A DNA stretch of 64,000 nt from Gordionus sp. m RMFG-2023 (GCF_954871325.1 NC_088775.1:12873561-12937560); one strand, 5' to 3'; shown: positions 13,168 to 26,206, counted from the stretch's first letter. Program-made: numbers and translations. The notes: generated by a model not told the origin, from the sequence alone.

Positions 13168-13317
13168 TCAGTGAATGTCTTTCGTTGTTGGTTCCGTCGT
13201 AGTTCCATTTCTCGATGCTGGAAGAGTAAACTGAATCCGTTTTCGATCTATCACTGTAAGTTGAGCTGTAGCGATTGATATCATTCATTACTTGACTCTT
13301 TTCCTCGTCATTATTGT
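13168..13317 (-). CDS. Host gene internal exon (150 nt)
   Basis: Bounded by an acceptor (CTTTGTAG) above and a donor (CTGA|GTAAAT) below. It begins with two bases that complete an Asp codon with the G left by the 15355-16705 exon. It then reads NNDEEKSQVMNDINRYSSTY through SDRSKTDSVYSSSIEKWNYD to NERHSL without stops. Phase therefore agrees with the exon before it. It leaves one base at the donor, which does not match the apparent start of the last exon. Composition (Ser, Asn, Asp, Tyr) is like the rest of the protein. Confidence 0.7.
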
Positions 13318-15354
13318 CTACAAAGCAAAAATAAATAAAATATTAGTAATCAGAGCTCCGGGAAAGGCCTAAAAGTAAACAAAAAACTTACAAGTCAAAT
13401 TATGTCCATTAAAGCCAGTTAAAAATTTTAATGATTTATTTGTAAATATATATATTTTTATTCGCTTTTCTCTTGAAACCATTTTAAAAAAATCAAAATT
13501 ATAATTAAAATTTTAAAAACCTCAGCCAGAAAATTTAGAATCGTGGCAATACCTTAAAATGGACTGGTCTATGATGATTGACACCAATTTTTTATATTAT
13601 TAGAATAATGGTCGGTACATATCTATCTGGTATTTATTATACAATTATTACAGATAATTATATTCAAATTGACATTTATGACAGCTATGAAAGTAACGTT
13701 CATACAAATAATTAATCCACCCTCCCTCCACAACAATTTATTTATAAAATTTATCTTTCAGTAAACAAACAAAAAAACCATTCCTTTTTCTTTAACAAAA
13801 GCGCTTAAATAAATATAATAAAAATTTCTTTTATTATTCATGAATCATCTATCCTATCTCCCTTTCGTATCTGCTTTTTCAAATCTATTACCACCATTTT
13901 TTTTATTATAATGGGTAATTTTTTTCATATGTATATTTTTATTTTATTGTTTGAAAAAAAAAATCTTAAATTTATTTATTTTTATAAAAATGATGAGTCC
14001 ATTAACTTCGCGCTCCAGATAACCCTCCTATTATCTTATATTTAAAAAATATATAAATGGTTGACTGTAGTAAACCTTAGATAGTGCTAGGTTAGTGACC
14101 ATGAAGACCTATATATAGTGACCAGTAAAGAGCGATAAAATCGAATGATCAATTGTCAATTATTTTTTTTTATATAATTATTTTTACTAAATGTATCTTT
14201 TTTATTTATAAATTATGTCAATTTTAAAATAAAGTCATTATTTTAATTTTTGGGTATAAATTAGTCAGAAATAAAATGGATGGAAAAAACAGCCATTCGT
14301 TTACTAAACTAGACATTTTATTAAACCACCTTTTTTACTAAATAACTTTCCTCAATATTACCTTGCATTCACAGTTAGCGCGAATTTGCGGCGAAGTATA
14401 TAAAAATACTTCATATTTTAACTTCGCCGCAAATTCGCACTACTATTAATGAGGGATTAGACGATTAACCTAAGAAGTTGATTCCTCAGTCCAAGCTAGG
14501 AGCGACATCTGCCACTGAAAAATGGTCATATTTTTTCGGTTACATAAAATTTAATATTTAAAAAAAATGATTATTAAAATTTTTGGAAAGATTTTTGTTA
14601 CTTATTTTTCTATTTAACAATTTTGATAAATATTATTCTAGAAGATTTAGCTATTGTCGATCTTAAGTGGTCAAGATAAAAAGGTCGTCATTTTGAAGGT
14701 TTTATTCAATTCTATTGTTTAATTTATTTTTTAAAGATCCTGTGGGAAAATAAAATAAAAAATATTTTAAACAATTAAAATGTAAAATGTGAGTGAGGAT
14801 TAAAAAAATTTTTTTGTAAATATAATAGCAATAAGTAACTAAGAAAAAAACAACTTTACTCATGTTTTAAAATTTAAAAAAAGGGTAAATATTTCTATAA
14901 CAAAAGTGTCTATTTAGGCAAAATTTTTGTTGTATCTTTTAAATGTTTCTTTGTTTAAAATAAATTTTTAAAATATATAAAAGGTGAAGAAAAATATGTT
15001 GGGTCAAACGTGTTGGTTGTTTTATAGGTTATGATTTTTTTTGTGGAAAATAAAATTTCAAAACAAATTTTTTTTTTCACTAGAAGTGTAGCCCGTAGTA
15101 CCACATTATCACGGTTCTTTATTAAAGACAAAACGCAAAGGAAACTAGAGACCTAGAAAAAACAAATTTTTTCCTGAGCCCAACCCAAAAAAAATCATTT
15201 TCCAACCTGATGCGAATTAAATTTTTTCTAAAAATCACAATTTTCCGACCCTATTAAACCCACGGATGGGGACATTTTATGCAAACCGCTAAGGAATAAT
15301 CTTTGAGTGGTTTCTGTCATATGTTTATTAGGTTAGGTATCAAAATAAACGTAC
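13318..15354 (-). other. Host gene intron, AT-rich, with one hairpin MITE
   Basis: The ends are a donor GTACGTTT at 15354 and an acceptor at 13318. The only structured item is the TTA-flanked hairpin at 14361-14456. No other exon is apparent on either strand. Confidence 0.6.
14361..14456. mobile_element. Harbinger-like hairpin MITE, family M copy 1
   Basis: Two arms that are near-perfect reverse complements (GCGCGAATTTGCGGCGAAGT and ACTTCGCCGCAAATTCGCAC) are separated by a short AT loop. TTA flanks both ends (14358-14360 and 14457-14459). A second copy lies at 31926-32026, also flanked by TTA. A 3-bp TTA target duplication and CC-starting ends suggest PIF/Harbinger mobilisation. Too small to code. 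Confidence 0.7.
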
Positions 15355-16705
15355 CCATATTGTGTATATTGATCTTAATCGACTTTTTGTTAGATTTATT
15401 GCCCATTTCATAGTTGTAGTTGGTTGGTCCGTAACGATAAAAGTCAGCATTGCACCTATTGTATATGCTGTCAAAATTAGTAGCTCCTCTAGTCCTATTC
15501 TGTAGCAACTGTTCGTCTTCCATTGAAGAATTCCCGGAAGTCGATGAGGACGACATGATTGATAAAACCTTGTTTTGTCGGCACACGAATTCTGGGCCAA
15601 TCAGTTGTTTCAACTCTTCTTGTTCTATATTACTATTATTGATGTGAATGGGTTTCGAGGTGAATGATTGATTGAATATTGGAATGGGTATATCGGTTAT
15701 TCTGCTCTTAGCATCACTACTCGTGTCGTTCAAATTGAAGCTATTTTTAGGGCTTGTGGATATGATGCGGTTTATAGTTTTTGGTGGTTGCTGCGGAGAG
15801 GTTTGTTTGTAATAATCGTCTATATCGAATTTCAGGTCAGTATCTAAATTTATCAACCCGAAATTTTCGAAAGCCCTTTGCTTCATAATCAAACTATAAC
15901 GCTTTTGTACTTCCGGGTTGAGCTCGAATTCGTCGTCATCGGCTTTGAGTTCTTGTTGGAGCTTCTTCCCAAAATCATTCCGTATTTTATCGGGGACCGA
16001 ATAGGTATTTGAGCGTGTTTCCCCGACATTATTATATGTGTCATCTGCACTATTCATAAGTTTTTCGGTTGGTATCTGGCCACCACCACTGGCATATACA
16101 AGCCTTCGCGAACTGTCGTGAAATTTAATGTGAACAGGAGGAGACAATTTGTTTGAGTAATAAGGCGAGGTAACAGAGTTTATGTTAACGTAATTAGAAT
16201 TATTAACAACAACGACTCTAGAAGAACTATTATCAAACGCTTTTGAGTGATTAGCGGCAGAACTATTGGTAGAATCTGACGATAAAGAGCACATCTGGGA
16301 GAGGAGTTTGTTGCCACCTTCTATTTCGTTGCCTCTGCACAAGGAAACGGCAGCGGAATTAGTTAAGTTGGCGTGTTTCAAAGGGTGGGAGGAAAGTTTG
16401 GAATAAAGGTAAGAATAATTTTTATGCAGGGCGGCTTCTTTCATGTGATCCTTAATGGGAAGCGTCATGTTAAGTGAAGAGTTAGTTTTATCGACGCCCC
16501 TCAAAGGTGACGATGGTATGTTGACCTCGGACATAAAACTTTGATTCAATTTTTGGTTGGGAGATGATTGGTCAAATTTATCGCGACAAGATTGATCTTG
16601 GATCAGCGAGTTATGGCTAGAGACACTGGAAGAAGAATTTTGATGGATTAAATGATGACCATTAATTTGAGGCGATTTGATAGGAAATTTGAATTTTCTA
16701 AAACT
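15355..16705 (-). CDS. Host gene large internal exon (about 450 codons)
   Basis: Open from the acceptor (TTATTATAG|AGTTTT) at 16706 to the donor (ATGG|GTACGT) at 15354, with phase 0 in and one base out. The start reads SFRKFKFPIKSPQINGHH. The body is Ser/Asn-rich. A charged, probably helical segment, DKIRNDFGKKLQQELKADDD then NPEVQKRYSLIMKQRAFENF, sits around residues 250-290 of this exon. After it come PQQPPK and polar stretches. No catalytic or membrane motif is seen. The upstream intron is only 62 nt (16706-16767). I do not recognise the family; a cytoplasmic scaffold or adaptor is a guess from composition. Confidence 0.8.
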
Positions 16706-16767
16706 CTATAATAAAGAAATCAAAATTTTTTTTTAAAAAATTGCATATAAATAAATAAATTTTTTAC

Positions 16768-17049
16768 CCTATTATGATTGATGGATCTCTTGAGATCAAT
16801 TTCATCATTTTTATTGATACGATTCCAGCTTTCGTATCGAATCTTATTTGTGTTAGGCGATTGCGACGTTAAAGCGTTAGCGGCACTAGCATTGCAACTT
16901 TTTTTATCGTTTCCCAACAAAGAGGACATCAGGCCAAATTTCATGGCTCTACTCTTGATCTCAGGAAGAAGGAATTTAACGCAATTACGATTTCTACCAA
17001 GTTTATCGGTATTTTCGATAGTGATTGGTGGACGCGACGGGCAAGTATT
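16768..17049 (-). CDS. Host gene internal exon (94 codons)
   Basis: Phase 0 at both ends: acceptor CTTCCTTAG above 17049 and donor AATAGG|GTAAAA below 16768. The protein begins NTCPSRPPITIENTDKLGRN, continues CVKFLPEIKSRAMKFGLMSS and ends SINHNR. The first 45 residues are less repetitive than the rest and are the most likely place to find homology. The reading continues without stops into both neighbouring exons. Confidence 0.8.
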
Positions 17050-17216
17050 CTAAGGAAGATAAAAATACAACAATTAGTAGCTATCAATCAATTATTGAAC
17101 CTTTTTTTATACAATTAAATCTTATTGAAAACCATTTATTCCCGGGAAAAATTAGATCATAACCTTGCTGATATGTTGTATTATAAAATAACATAAATTT
17201 TATATAATAAAATTAC

Positions 17217-17530
17217 CGAATATTTGGATGTAATCTCGTTCCTAACAGAATAGATTCTATTCAATTTACATTTATCCTGAGTCAGGGGGAACTGGCATGA
17301 GGTCTTGTTAGGATTATATGAATTTGCGGGTAACGGTTGTCTCCTTATAACAGCGTAATAAGGATTTTCGAAATCTTGATGATGGTACTTGGAATATTTG
17401 GGATCACTTACGTTGGAATATATTCCACTATCCTCATATTCGTTATTATCATTATTGACCAAGCTTTGATAGTTGTCAACTCCGCGTCTTAAATAATTCG
17501 AACAATTGGTGTAAAGCGATTCTTTGTATC
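17217..17530 (-). CDS. Host gene internal exon with YSNV and NPYY motifs
   Basis: Acceptor TTGTTTGTAG above 17530 and donor TCG|GTAATT below 17217. It begins with two bases completing a Gly codon and ends in phase 0. It encodes EYEDSGIYSNVSDPKYSKYH followed by HQDFENPYYAVIRRQPLP. YSNV fits the Y-x-N consensus bound by Grb2-type SH2 domains. NPYY fits NPxY sites bound by PTB domains. Such motifs are common in cytoplasmic tails and adaptors, but they are short and could be coincidental. The intron to the next exon is 167 nt. Confidence 0.75.
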
Positions 17531-18472
17531 CTACAAACAAGATATCGAAAAATATGCAAAAATTAAATTTATTATTAATTTATCTTTCAAATTCAAAAGT
17601 TATCAAAAAAATTTAAACAATATTTAATTTGTTATTATATTTTAAAATCAAACAACAAAAACATTAAACATGATTTATTATATATAAGCAATGTAAAACG
17701 CGAAATTTTATTTTGAAAGTGGTATTGGGGAAAAAAATGATTGATTAAATCTTTACTTCATTCATCATTCATTCACCCAATTTAGATTCTGGATCTGGGA
17801 TAGATAAAATAAACACTTGAATATGTTTTCCATTAAATTTTTGATTTTGACAAAATGTTATATTAAATGCACACGATGATTTTAATAGATATGGGAGGGG
17901 GGAGGATGGATCAATTTAATCTAGCTTAAATTTCAAAATAGAAATTATTTTAGTATTAATTATTATATTTTAAGAAAAATTAAACAATTATAAATATTAT
18001 TTTTTTGATAAAATCAGCATGAACTTATAATGATATAATAAACATTTATAAAACACAATAGAGAGAAAGAGATAGTATACATATTATCATTAATAAGCCT
18101 CTATATATAATCGTAGTAGAATGTAAAGTCATTAATATTAATTAATTTTAAAAAAATAATGATAAAAAAAATAAAATAATTATAACCTATAAATAATTGA
18201 TGATTAGCTTTTGATAATAATTTTTAAGGATTCGACCATTTATAATTATATAACCGATATTGAATTTTTCAAAAGAGAAAAAATATATTATTTAATAAAA
18301 ATATCATTTTGAATTGAACTTTCAAACCAAAAATGTTCCAAAATAAATAAATAAAATACCAATTAATGGTAAAGTGAAATATGATTATGCGTGGTTTCTG
18401 CATAAAATAAATTCTACAATTTATGTACATGTCTAATTTGAACATTAGCTTCTACTCTTATAGAAGTTATAT

Positions 18473-18720
18473 TATCGGATTGGGCCTAATTTTTTGTCCG
18501 CAAGGCCAGATGGGAATTGATTTAAAATATTGAAATTAATTAAATTTTTTTCCAATGTAGTTTTACATTTTTTACAATGACGAACATAATCGAATTTTTA
18601 ATCATTCTACAAATAAATAAAATATTGGTGCCCTGTTTTTCTTGTAAACTTTATTTCAAAATTTAAGCCCGATTCAACCTTCTTTTTTTTTTAAAATAGA
18701 CACCTTAGCGGATTTCTACT
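18473..18720. mobile_element. hAT-type MITE relic, family D
   Basis: Contains GATTGGGCCTAATTTTTTGT at one end, a middle with ACGAACATAATCGAATTTTT, and AAATTTAAGCCCGATTCAAC toward the other. These segments line up in the same order with 23917-24200, showing both are copies of one repeat. Terminal inverted ends are too worn to define the edges precisely. Confidence 0.5.
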
Positions 18721-20103
18721 TTTTGTCATATCGAGAATAGGATATTTAATTTTTTGCTCCTTTAATAAATGCAGAAACAGAAAGCATCATGCCCGGCCCG
18801 AGTTATATTATTAAAAATTTTAGCTTCATGATAAATTCAAAATACGATTCCCTAATTTTTGAAATTTATTTTAGAAAAAAAAATATAAGCTTTTTTAATC
18901 AGTTGGAAAATCATCTAATAATCTAGGGTTTAATAAATTAATTTATTGCTTCATATTTTTCTGATTTCCTTTTAAGATGATTTACATATAATACAGGCAT
19001 AAAATTTAAGCAAGCTTCAAAGGAAAAAGAAAATTTATATCTATGGAGTAAGCTAAAAAAATTTTTAGACCCAATAAAATAGTACAAATAAATAAGAAAA
19101 AAACCTATTTTTAAAGAATGGTGATCTCATCATTATACTTGAATTTGGGTACACAACATAGGATTTATATGCGAATTTGTAATAATATAAATTTAAAGAG
19201 AATATTGTATTTGTAATTATGACTAAATAAATTATTTTATTTAAAAAAAATCATCCTTTTTAATTAAATAATTTTACATTTCATTACATTTGTTTTAGTG
19301 TTTCTTATTCTTTCTTTTTAATTTAATTTTTATATATTAAAAAATATTAATACAATAATATATTAAATTAAATAAAAAACATGTAAAAAAATAATAATAA
19401 TTTTATTTCTTTGTTTATTTTATAATTTTTAATTTGTATTTTGTACAATTAGTCTAGTGTAGAGTATAGTAAAAAAAAAATAATAAATATAATTAAAATA
19501 AAAATATAAGCAAATGGTGACCACAACATATCGACCTCTACAAAATGACCGTGTTTGTTTGGGTTGTATTCTAGTGGACTATTCTTTTGTATAGTCACCC
19601 TTCAACTATGAAATAAATTTGAAAGATTGTATATATTATTATAGTTTAAAAAAAAAATTTTATAATTTTTTTATTGTGTTTTTATTCGATAATAAATGTA
19701 AATGTACTCATATTAAATAGCGTGGGTTTCAATTTAAATTATTTAGCATAATATATTATAAATATAATTTGACTTGTCCACGACAAACAAAACAAAAAAG
19801 AAATAAAATGTTTTACAAATTAATTATATTTATTAAATTTCATTGTTTTAATTTTTTTTTTTTATAAAAAAGAGAAGTTTAAATTACGTATTTACAGCAC
19901 CCTCCCCCCCCCCTCCGTTTTTCTAGATTTTTTTTAAATATACCCGATCCGAGCCTAAAAAATTCTATTTAAAAAATACCCGCGTCGGGCGGTATGTTTT
20001 GAAGCTAAATATTTTAACATAATTATCTATAAATATTAAAAATAAGTAAAAAATATTTTAAAAAAATTCGGGTCGGGACTTGCATATGTTACCTCAGTAG
20101 GTT

Positions 20104-20206
20104 GGTAGTGTTAATTAGTTGACATCTTCCTCGATTATGAGTAAAAACTTTAGTGACTAGTAGTCGTCTGAGCCGACTAAATTTAGTCGATTAACAACAC
20201 TAGTCT
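20104..20206. mobile_element. Short MITE with TAGTGTT ends
   Basis: It begins TAGTGTTAATTAGTTGAC and ends GTCGATTAACAACACTA, inverted relative to each other. The interior includes GAGCCGACTAAATTTAGTCG, resembling the GC-rich block at 59633-59815. Likely a hAT-type non-autonomous element. No clear target duplication was seen. Confidence 0.55.
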
Positions 20207-21281
20207 CTGGTATAAATAAATTATTAAAATTAATTTATTCGCATTTTATATAATATTTTAGCTACTCCTATTACTAGATTTAACTCTAGAATCAGGAAAA
20301 ATTTAATTTAAAAGAAAGAAAAACTTAAAAGCACATCGACAAGTTGATTCATTAGCATGACCAAAAGGAGAGTGAAATTTGTCTATTTTTATAAATATCA
20401 TTTTTCTAAAAATGAATACAATATATGCAATTTAAACCATATATAAAAAAAATAATCAAAGCTATTAATTTTTTTAAATAATGACTAATAAATTTTTGAG
20501 AAAATGAAAATAAGATTTTGTTTTTTCTCTAAAAATATCTTTAATATTTGCATTTGTCGTATTCCTATAATAAAAGCATTATTCGATTTGATTGGTCGAA
20601 TATTCGATTCGAAAGTTAAAATTTTTAAAATATTTTAAGAATTAATCTTTGAATTTTATTTATTTTTTTAAATTTATATTTTCATCTTGAGATCTATTGT
20701 TCATGAAAATTATAAAGGTTTACTTATAAATAAACATATTTGGAATTTTAGATAAAATATGATCAAAAATCTTTCTTCTTTGAAAAAATCTTCAAAGACT
20801 TTTGTTCAAAAGATTTATATTATAAACTCTGGAAAAATTAGATTCTTAAAATTTAAAAAGTGATTTATAGATATAGAGATAAAGTTTAAAAAAAATAAAG
20901 TATTTCTTAAGGAACATGTTAAATACTTACAAATAATTTTAAATATTTGTGAATAATTTTTAATATTTACGAATAATGTCGAATATATACGATAAATTTA
21001 GAATAATATGAAAAAATCATATTATGCGAATAATTTATAATTCTATCGAATAATGTTATTCGTATTCTATTCGAATAATTTTGTTTTATGTATACCCAAA
21101 GGTCTTCAAAATGCAGGGATTCACTGATCCTGTACAAAAGAACCGGGGCAAATGTACCCCATTATCTAAAAAAATAAATAAATAAACGTTTAAGGGGGGA
21201 ACATTATTGCCTCTTTTCGCCCATTCCGCTTCAAAAAAGGAACCTAAAAATGTTAAATAAATCATAAGTTATCCAGGACTT

Positions 21282-21550
21282 TGCAGCGGGAGGGGGGGGG
21301 CACTATTAGATGGGGTTTCCCCAATAAATTTTATTGGAGATCTTTAGGTCCACTTATTATAGGCCTTTGGCTATATTAGATATTTATAAAAATCATTTTA
21401 ACTCATTTTTATAATCTAAATTTCTAAAAATTTTGAATTATAAGTATTTTGAAAAGTTATTAACTTTGACTAATTTTTCTTACAGTCCTTATAGTGATGA
21501 TATATAATATTCATTTTTTGGGAAATAAGGAGGGGTGGGGGTGTATGGTG
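21282..21550. mobile_element. Family I DNA-element fragment
   Basis: A G-tract, then GGTTTCCCCAATAAATTTTA, then GGAGATCTTTAGGTCCACTT and TATAGGCCTTTGGCTATATT. The same ordered blocks occur at 37545-37695 and, reversed, at 40240-40375. The other end is not well defined. Non-coding; the open frame at 21494-21676 looks accidental. Confidence 0.55.
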
Positions 21551-22969
21551 GAAACTTTCAATAGATTAAGATGTTATTTACAAGAACAGGCAAATACGAA
21601 TATTCAAGAGATGAATATTATTGTCCACTATAATTGTTATCTATTAAAATATTTGAATGGAACCTCGACAAGATGACTACTCAGCGGTTACATTATCATT
21701 TTGACAAAAAGGAATAATATTTTCGTTTAAAATTAGAAATTATAGTGGTCAAGATATGAAGGTGTTTATCTTTAGAGATTTTTATTGTAGCAAACATCAA
21801 TTACATAATAATAGCTAGACTGACGAAATGTGTATTAATCTGGTGGCACACCATTTTGGTTTTTATTTACCCACTATAGGCTATTTACATTAAAATTTTA
21901 TATCTTTTTATATCAGTTTCATTTATAAATTAAAAAAATTGTAGGGGCAAAATGGTATTCAGCTACACATCAAAATGTACTTTAATGAATGAATGAATCT
22001 TCAGACTAAGTAATTATACATGTTATTCAAACATACAGTTGTCCTCTTGACCAAAGCTGATTACTTTTCTTAAGCTATAATTTATTAAGATTTAAATGTC
22101 CAAGTTATTTTTTCATTAAGAATTATATATTAAAATACATAATCGCTTACAAAAATTAAATCTGCTTTTTTTGAAATTGGACGCGGGCTTTTAAAAAATT
22201 TAAAACTATTATAAAAAGGTAAAACGGAGAGGAAAATTCTTTATAAACATTACCTCCATATTCCATCCCCCTATAATTGCAGTTATTTGTTAATTATATT
22301 CTTTGAAGAATATATTAAATTTAAATGAATAATCGGACCTAAATGCCTCTCACTGTAATACCCCAATTTCGACAAAATAACATAGTAATAATACCTATTA
22401 AATTGTCTCGTAATAATTTTAATTTAACTTTTATAATGTACCTTTTTATCAGTGATATTTTTGAAACAAAGTTTTTTGGTCCTGCAAAACAAATGACGAT
22501 ATAGATATTAAATCTGATATGAATATGATTTATGAAAGAATATCTGTCCAAAATCCAAATTTATGTGTATGCCTCCCAATTGTCAAAATGTATAATTCTA
22601 TTAAAATTTTAAAAATGTCATGTCAGTAAAAGGCACAAATGAATGGTTCAAATTTATATATTTTTTAAAATAATTTATGTTTTTTTGACACATTTATAAC
22701 TTAAAAAAAATATTGTAATATTTATAAATTCATATTAATTTTGACAGTTTTTATATTATTTTTTTTTTCATAAACTTTATTTTTATTATTAGCCTCTGAG
22801 GTAATTCCTTCCTCATGTATTATTTTTAAAATATTTTCTTAAGGTTCTCATTTCTTATATTATATGTTTATAGTAAAAGGGTTATTATCATTCATATATA
22901 ATAAATATTATATTACTATAATAAATTCCTTAATCTCCAACCACTCACCCCATACGATGACCCAACCTT

Positions 22970-23450
22970 AGCCCTCAATACCTGAGAAAAAAAACTGTCC
23001 ATCATCTTATATTATACCAACCTCCCATTACACAATAAAAGACTGGGATTCTCCACTTTTTACCCGCAACCTGGGATTGATTCTCCCATCAGAACAACTT
23101 ATAATGTTTATCGCACTCCGCCTAGGCTGTAACACAGTGACACAATTTAATTACGTTGACTGGTAATAATCGACAATATACATCAGCAATCAGGAATAAG
23201 GTTAAATTACAAGCTTTATAGGTTTACTCAATGATAATTTAAAAAGACCAGATGGTAAACACTGGCCTAACGGTCTTCTTTTAGTGCGGGACCACACTCG
23301 AATTAATTTCTCAGCTAAATCAAATAATTCAATTTTGGCATAGCTCATGCCAAACCTTTTAAAAAACACCGACCGTGAAAACGCAATTTTAATGCCCATA
23401 ATTACCAACACCTTGGGAATCTTTGGGGACAAGACTTCTTCTTTTTAGTT
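22970..23450 (+). mobile_element. LINE-like relic, copy 2 (C-terminal part)
   Basis: On the plus strand the pieces IALRLGCNTVTQFNYVDW (about 23112-23163), NLKRPDGKHWPNGLLLVRDH (about 23238-23297) and MPIITNTLGIFGDKTSSF (about 23394-23447) follow one another. They match the post-RT tail of the LINE family also seen at 56160-58440. In that copy the KRPDG block is GKRSNGIAQIPWKR. Internal parts are missing and frames shift. The 76-residue minus-strand frame over the same bases is a shadow. Confidence 0.5.
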
Positions 23451-23555
23451 AACCCCACACCTCTTAAAAAAATATGTTTCACATTTAGTCACCTCATATT
23501 TTAAAAAAAAAAATTTTTTTTATATATGTTAGCGACCAATGTGTTCTTTCAAAAA

Positions 23556-23812
23556 TTTCTCATACTTGGAATACCTACCCTATGAATTTCAGACAATTTT
23601 GCCATAAACATTTTTAACTTAATATAATTTACATTAGTTTTTATATATTTTAAAATATAAATTATAAGTGACTCAAAGATTAAGGGCAAAATGGTGTACA
23701 ATTCATAAGATATGTATTTTATAATATGCTGAAATATATTTCCGGTTAAATCAGATTTTTAAATTTAAAAAACGCGCTCAAAAAATGATTTAAAGTCGTC
23801 AACATATATAAA
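23556..23812. repeat. Snap-back repeat, family E copy 1
   Basis: Shares TACCCTATGAATTTCAGACA and, at its other end, CAGATTTTTAAATTTAAAAA plus GCGCTCAAAAAATGATTTAA with the repeat at 41437-44047. The order is the same in both. No terminal duplication was established. Non-coding. Confidence 0.55.
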
Positions 23813-23916
23813 TATCTATTATTCTTATAGTTATATTCTTATATAATTACAATGTTATTTCTAATATACATATAAAGTGTCTGTTATTTACTATTCCGAG
23901 ATTAATATGTATACAT

Positions 23917-24200
23917 TAGTGATCTGCATCGGGCCTCATTTTTCCAATTTTTTCATTTGTCCAGAAAATTGAGACTCGAAATAAAAATTATTTGTTCAAC
24001 CCACTCGGCCCGAATATATTTAAATATAGAAATTAATTTTTTTTTCAATATAGTTTTAAATTTTTATTTTTTATAAATGAACATAATCGAGTATTTGATA
24101 AAAATTTAAAAATATAATCCATTTTATTTCAAAATTTAAACCCTAACCGGAACCGATTTTTTTTGAAATAGGCTCAGCCTATTTTTACAGATCTAGCACA
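23917..24200. mobile_element. hAT-type MITE, family D copy 3
   Basis: It starts TAGTGATCTGCATCGGGCC and ends near ACAGATCTAGCA, approximating the YAGRGRYCTGCA inverted ends of family D. Internal GGCCCGAATA and AACATAATCGAGTATTT blocks match the 18.5-kb relic. The target duplication is not clear. Confidence 0.55.
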
Positions 24201-24324
24201 TTACATCTCTTTTAAAATCTGAGATCCAACAGTTATATACAAAAAAAAATTATAGAAAGTAAAATTAAACGAGTCTAAAAATTTTTTATAATAGCAAATG
24301 TAAAATATTTTAGATAATGTTGCT

Positions 24325-24700
24325 AAATAGGCTCGATTTTTTAAAACGATTAACCCAATATTTTAGCAAAAAATATAATGTGATTGGAGATTTTGCCTAT
24401 AGATGGAAGAAAGGTTTGGACTATTAATGCAAAATCATTATATTGAAGCCTATTTAGAAACGGTTAACTCAGTATTTTATCCAGAAAAATATTATGAAAG
24501 GCTGAAGATTTTGTTCATAGATGGCACAAAGGTTTGGTCATCTATTAGCCAAATCTTGAGGCTTAGATAATAATTTTCTAGCTAAAATATTATTAGCAGG
24601 CTTTAAAAATCGGCATGGAGTGATTTTGCATTAATAGTTAGGACATCTATTAACAAAATCTCGAGGATTATGTTGGTTAAAATCTTAAATTAAAATCAAT
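24325..24700. mobile_element. MITE, family F, two adjoining worn copies
   Basis: Two runs of GGCTAACTCAATATTTT-like sequence, each followed by an AGATGGCACAAAGGTTTGG-type centre and an inverted arm, lie end to end. Similar arms occur again at 25475-25670 and 25975-26085. Termini are degraded. Confidence 0.5.
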
Positions 24701-25474
24701 TGCAAAATTATATAAAAAATTTTATATAAATCGTATATAAGTATTTACGTTGCGTGGTTTCATAAATATTTATATTTTAGTTATGAATCATATTTTATGT
24801 TGACCTATATCAATTTATTTATTTTATTTTTGTCCGCCGACCAAACTGTCTCATGATTCATGAACATTAAAATAAAATAGAGAAAAAATTTTTCTCCCCA
24901 TTAACTCAACTCAATTCCATTGACGATATGAAACACATCACTATACATTTTTTAAATGGTTTTTTTAATATATAAAATTTAAAAAGGTAATTTGACAATT
25001 CAATTATTAGGCACTTTTATAAACAATAAATTATAAAAAATAAAATAATAAATGATTTTTCTAACTTTTCATTATACTTAACCTTTTTATTATGTAAAAA
25101 TAGTATATTATAATATTAATAAATAATTTACATTTTTAATATTATAACTTATGAAATGGTTTGTTTGTAATGAATCTTGTAAAAAGTTTATGCACAATAA
25201 TAAGTGTTTCTTTTTTTCTCACCTTTACACACCTACACAGAATTTAAATTATACAAAATTACTGTTATGGTTCTTCTTATTAATTTTAAAACAATAGTAT
25301 ATTTTATTTTGATCACAATTTTAAATTTCTCACCTATTTATATTTGACAAATTTTTTTTAAAAAAACCATTTCATTTTCATAAATAGACTAATATAAAAC
25401 AAACCTTTTTTTATGTTTTTACATGAATTTTCAAAAATGACTTTTTAAAAAGAAAAATATTTGGTAGATAAAAT

Positions 25475-25670
25475 CATTTATAAAAACGGCTAACTCAACA
25501 ATATTATAGCTAGAAAATTATTGCCCATGGCCTCGAGATTTTGGTATGCAAACAAACCTTTGTGCCATCCATGAAAAAAAATCTTCAGTTTACGTAATAT
25601 TTTTCTAGCTAAAATATTGAGTTAGCCATTTTTAAAAAACTGCAAATCAACCAGTTTGACAACACTGCAC
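25475..25670. mobile_element. MITE, family F
   Basis: The left arm AAAACGGCTAACTCAACAAT and right arm ATATTGAGTTAGCCATTTTT are reverse complements around a centre that includes TTTGTGCCATCCATG. Outer ends are worn (CAACACTG on the right). Confidence 0.55.
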
Positions 25671-26206
25671 CAAAGCTTGAAAAATAAAACTATTTTGAAG
25701 ATATATTTTGTCAAAATTTTTAACAAAAAATCTTTTGAAGATCATAAAATTCAAGATTATTTTTTAAAGAAAAATTTCCATTTTTTATACATAAAAATAA
25801 TAAAAGATTTCCTTACAAAAATAAATTAAGAATTTTGAGGTAAAATTTGATCAAAAATCCTATACAACTTCCAAAAAAAATCTTCAGAGATCAAATTTCT
25901 TTAAAGATATAAAAATCATAAAAGATTTACTTTCAAAAAAATTAGGAATTTTAAAGTAAAATTTGATCAAAAATCCTATAGATGGCACAATGCACATCTA
26001 TTAGCGAAATCTTGAAACTTAAGCAATATTTTTCTGTTAAAAATATTGAGTCCCGTTTTTAAAAATCGAACCGTTTAACAACTAGTTACTTTACGCAAAA
26101 AATAATATTTAGTTATCATAAATATGAATTACGTTTTTTATCTAGATTATTGAGCATACTATAATGATAGATATAAAATTATAGATTACTAAAAAACTGA
26201 ATTTAC

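Larger units (their letters stand above)
17531..26206 (-). other. Large host gene intron, 8.7 kb, filled with repeats
   Basis: Donor AAAG|GTAAAT at 26206 and acceptor at 17531. Contents: GGGCC-type family D relics at about 18473-18720 and 23917-24200; a GC-rich element near 19920-20095; a TAGTGTTAATTAG element at 20104-20206; a TTCGAATA-rich repeat at about 20570-21090; a family I fragment at 21282-21550; a LINE fragment at 22970-23450; a snap-back repeat at 23556-23812; and several family F MITEs at 24325-24700, 25475-25670 and 25975-26085. Apart from these I see AT-rich sequence only. Confidence 0.6.

Noticed and set aside
16778-17053. Plus-strand frame over the host exon at 16768-17049
   Set aside because: Antisense shadow; the minus strand has matching splice sites and phase.
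23202-23432. 76-residue minus-strand frame with basic residues
   Set aside because: The plus strand carries the LINE tail motifs (KRPDG, TLGIFG), so the minus frame is a shadow.
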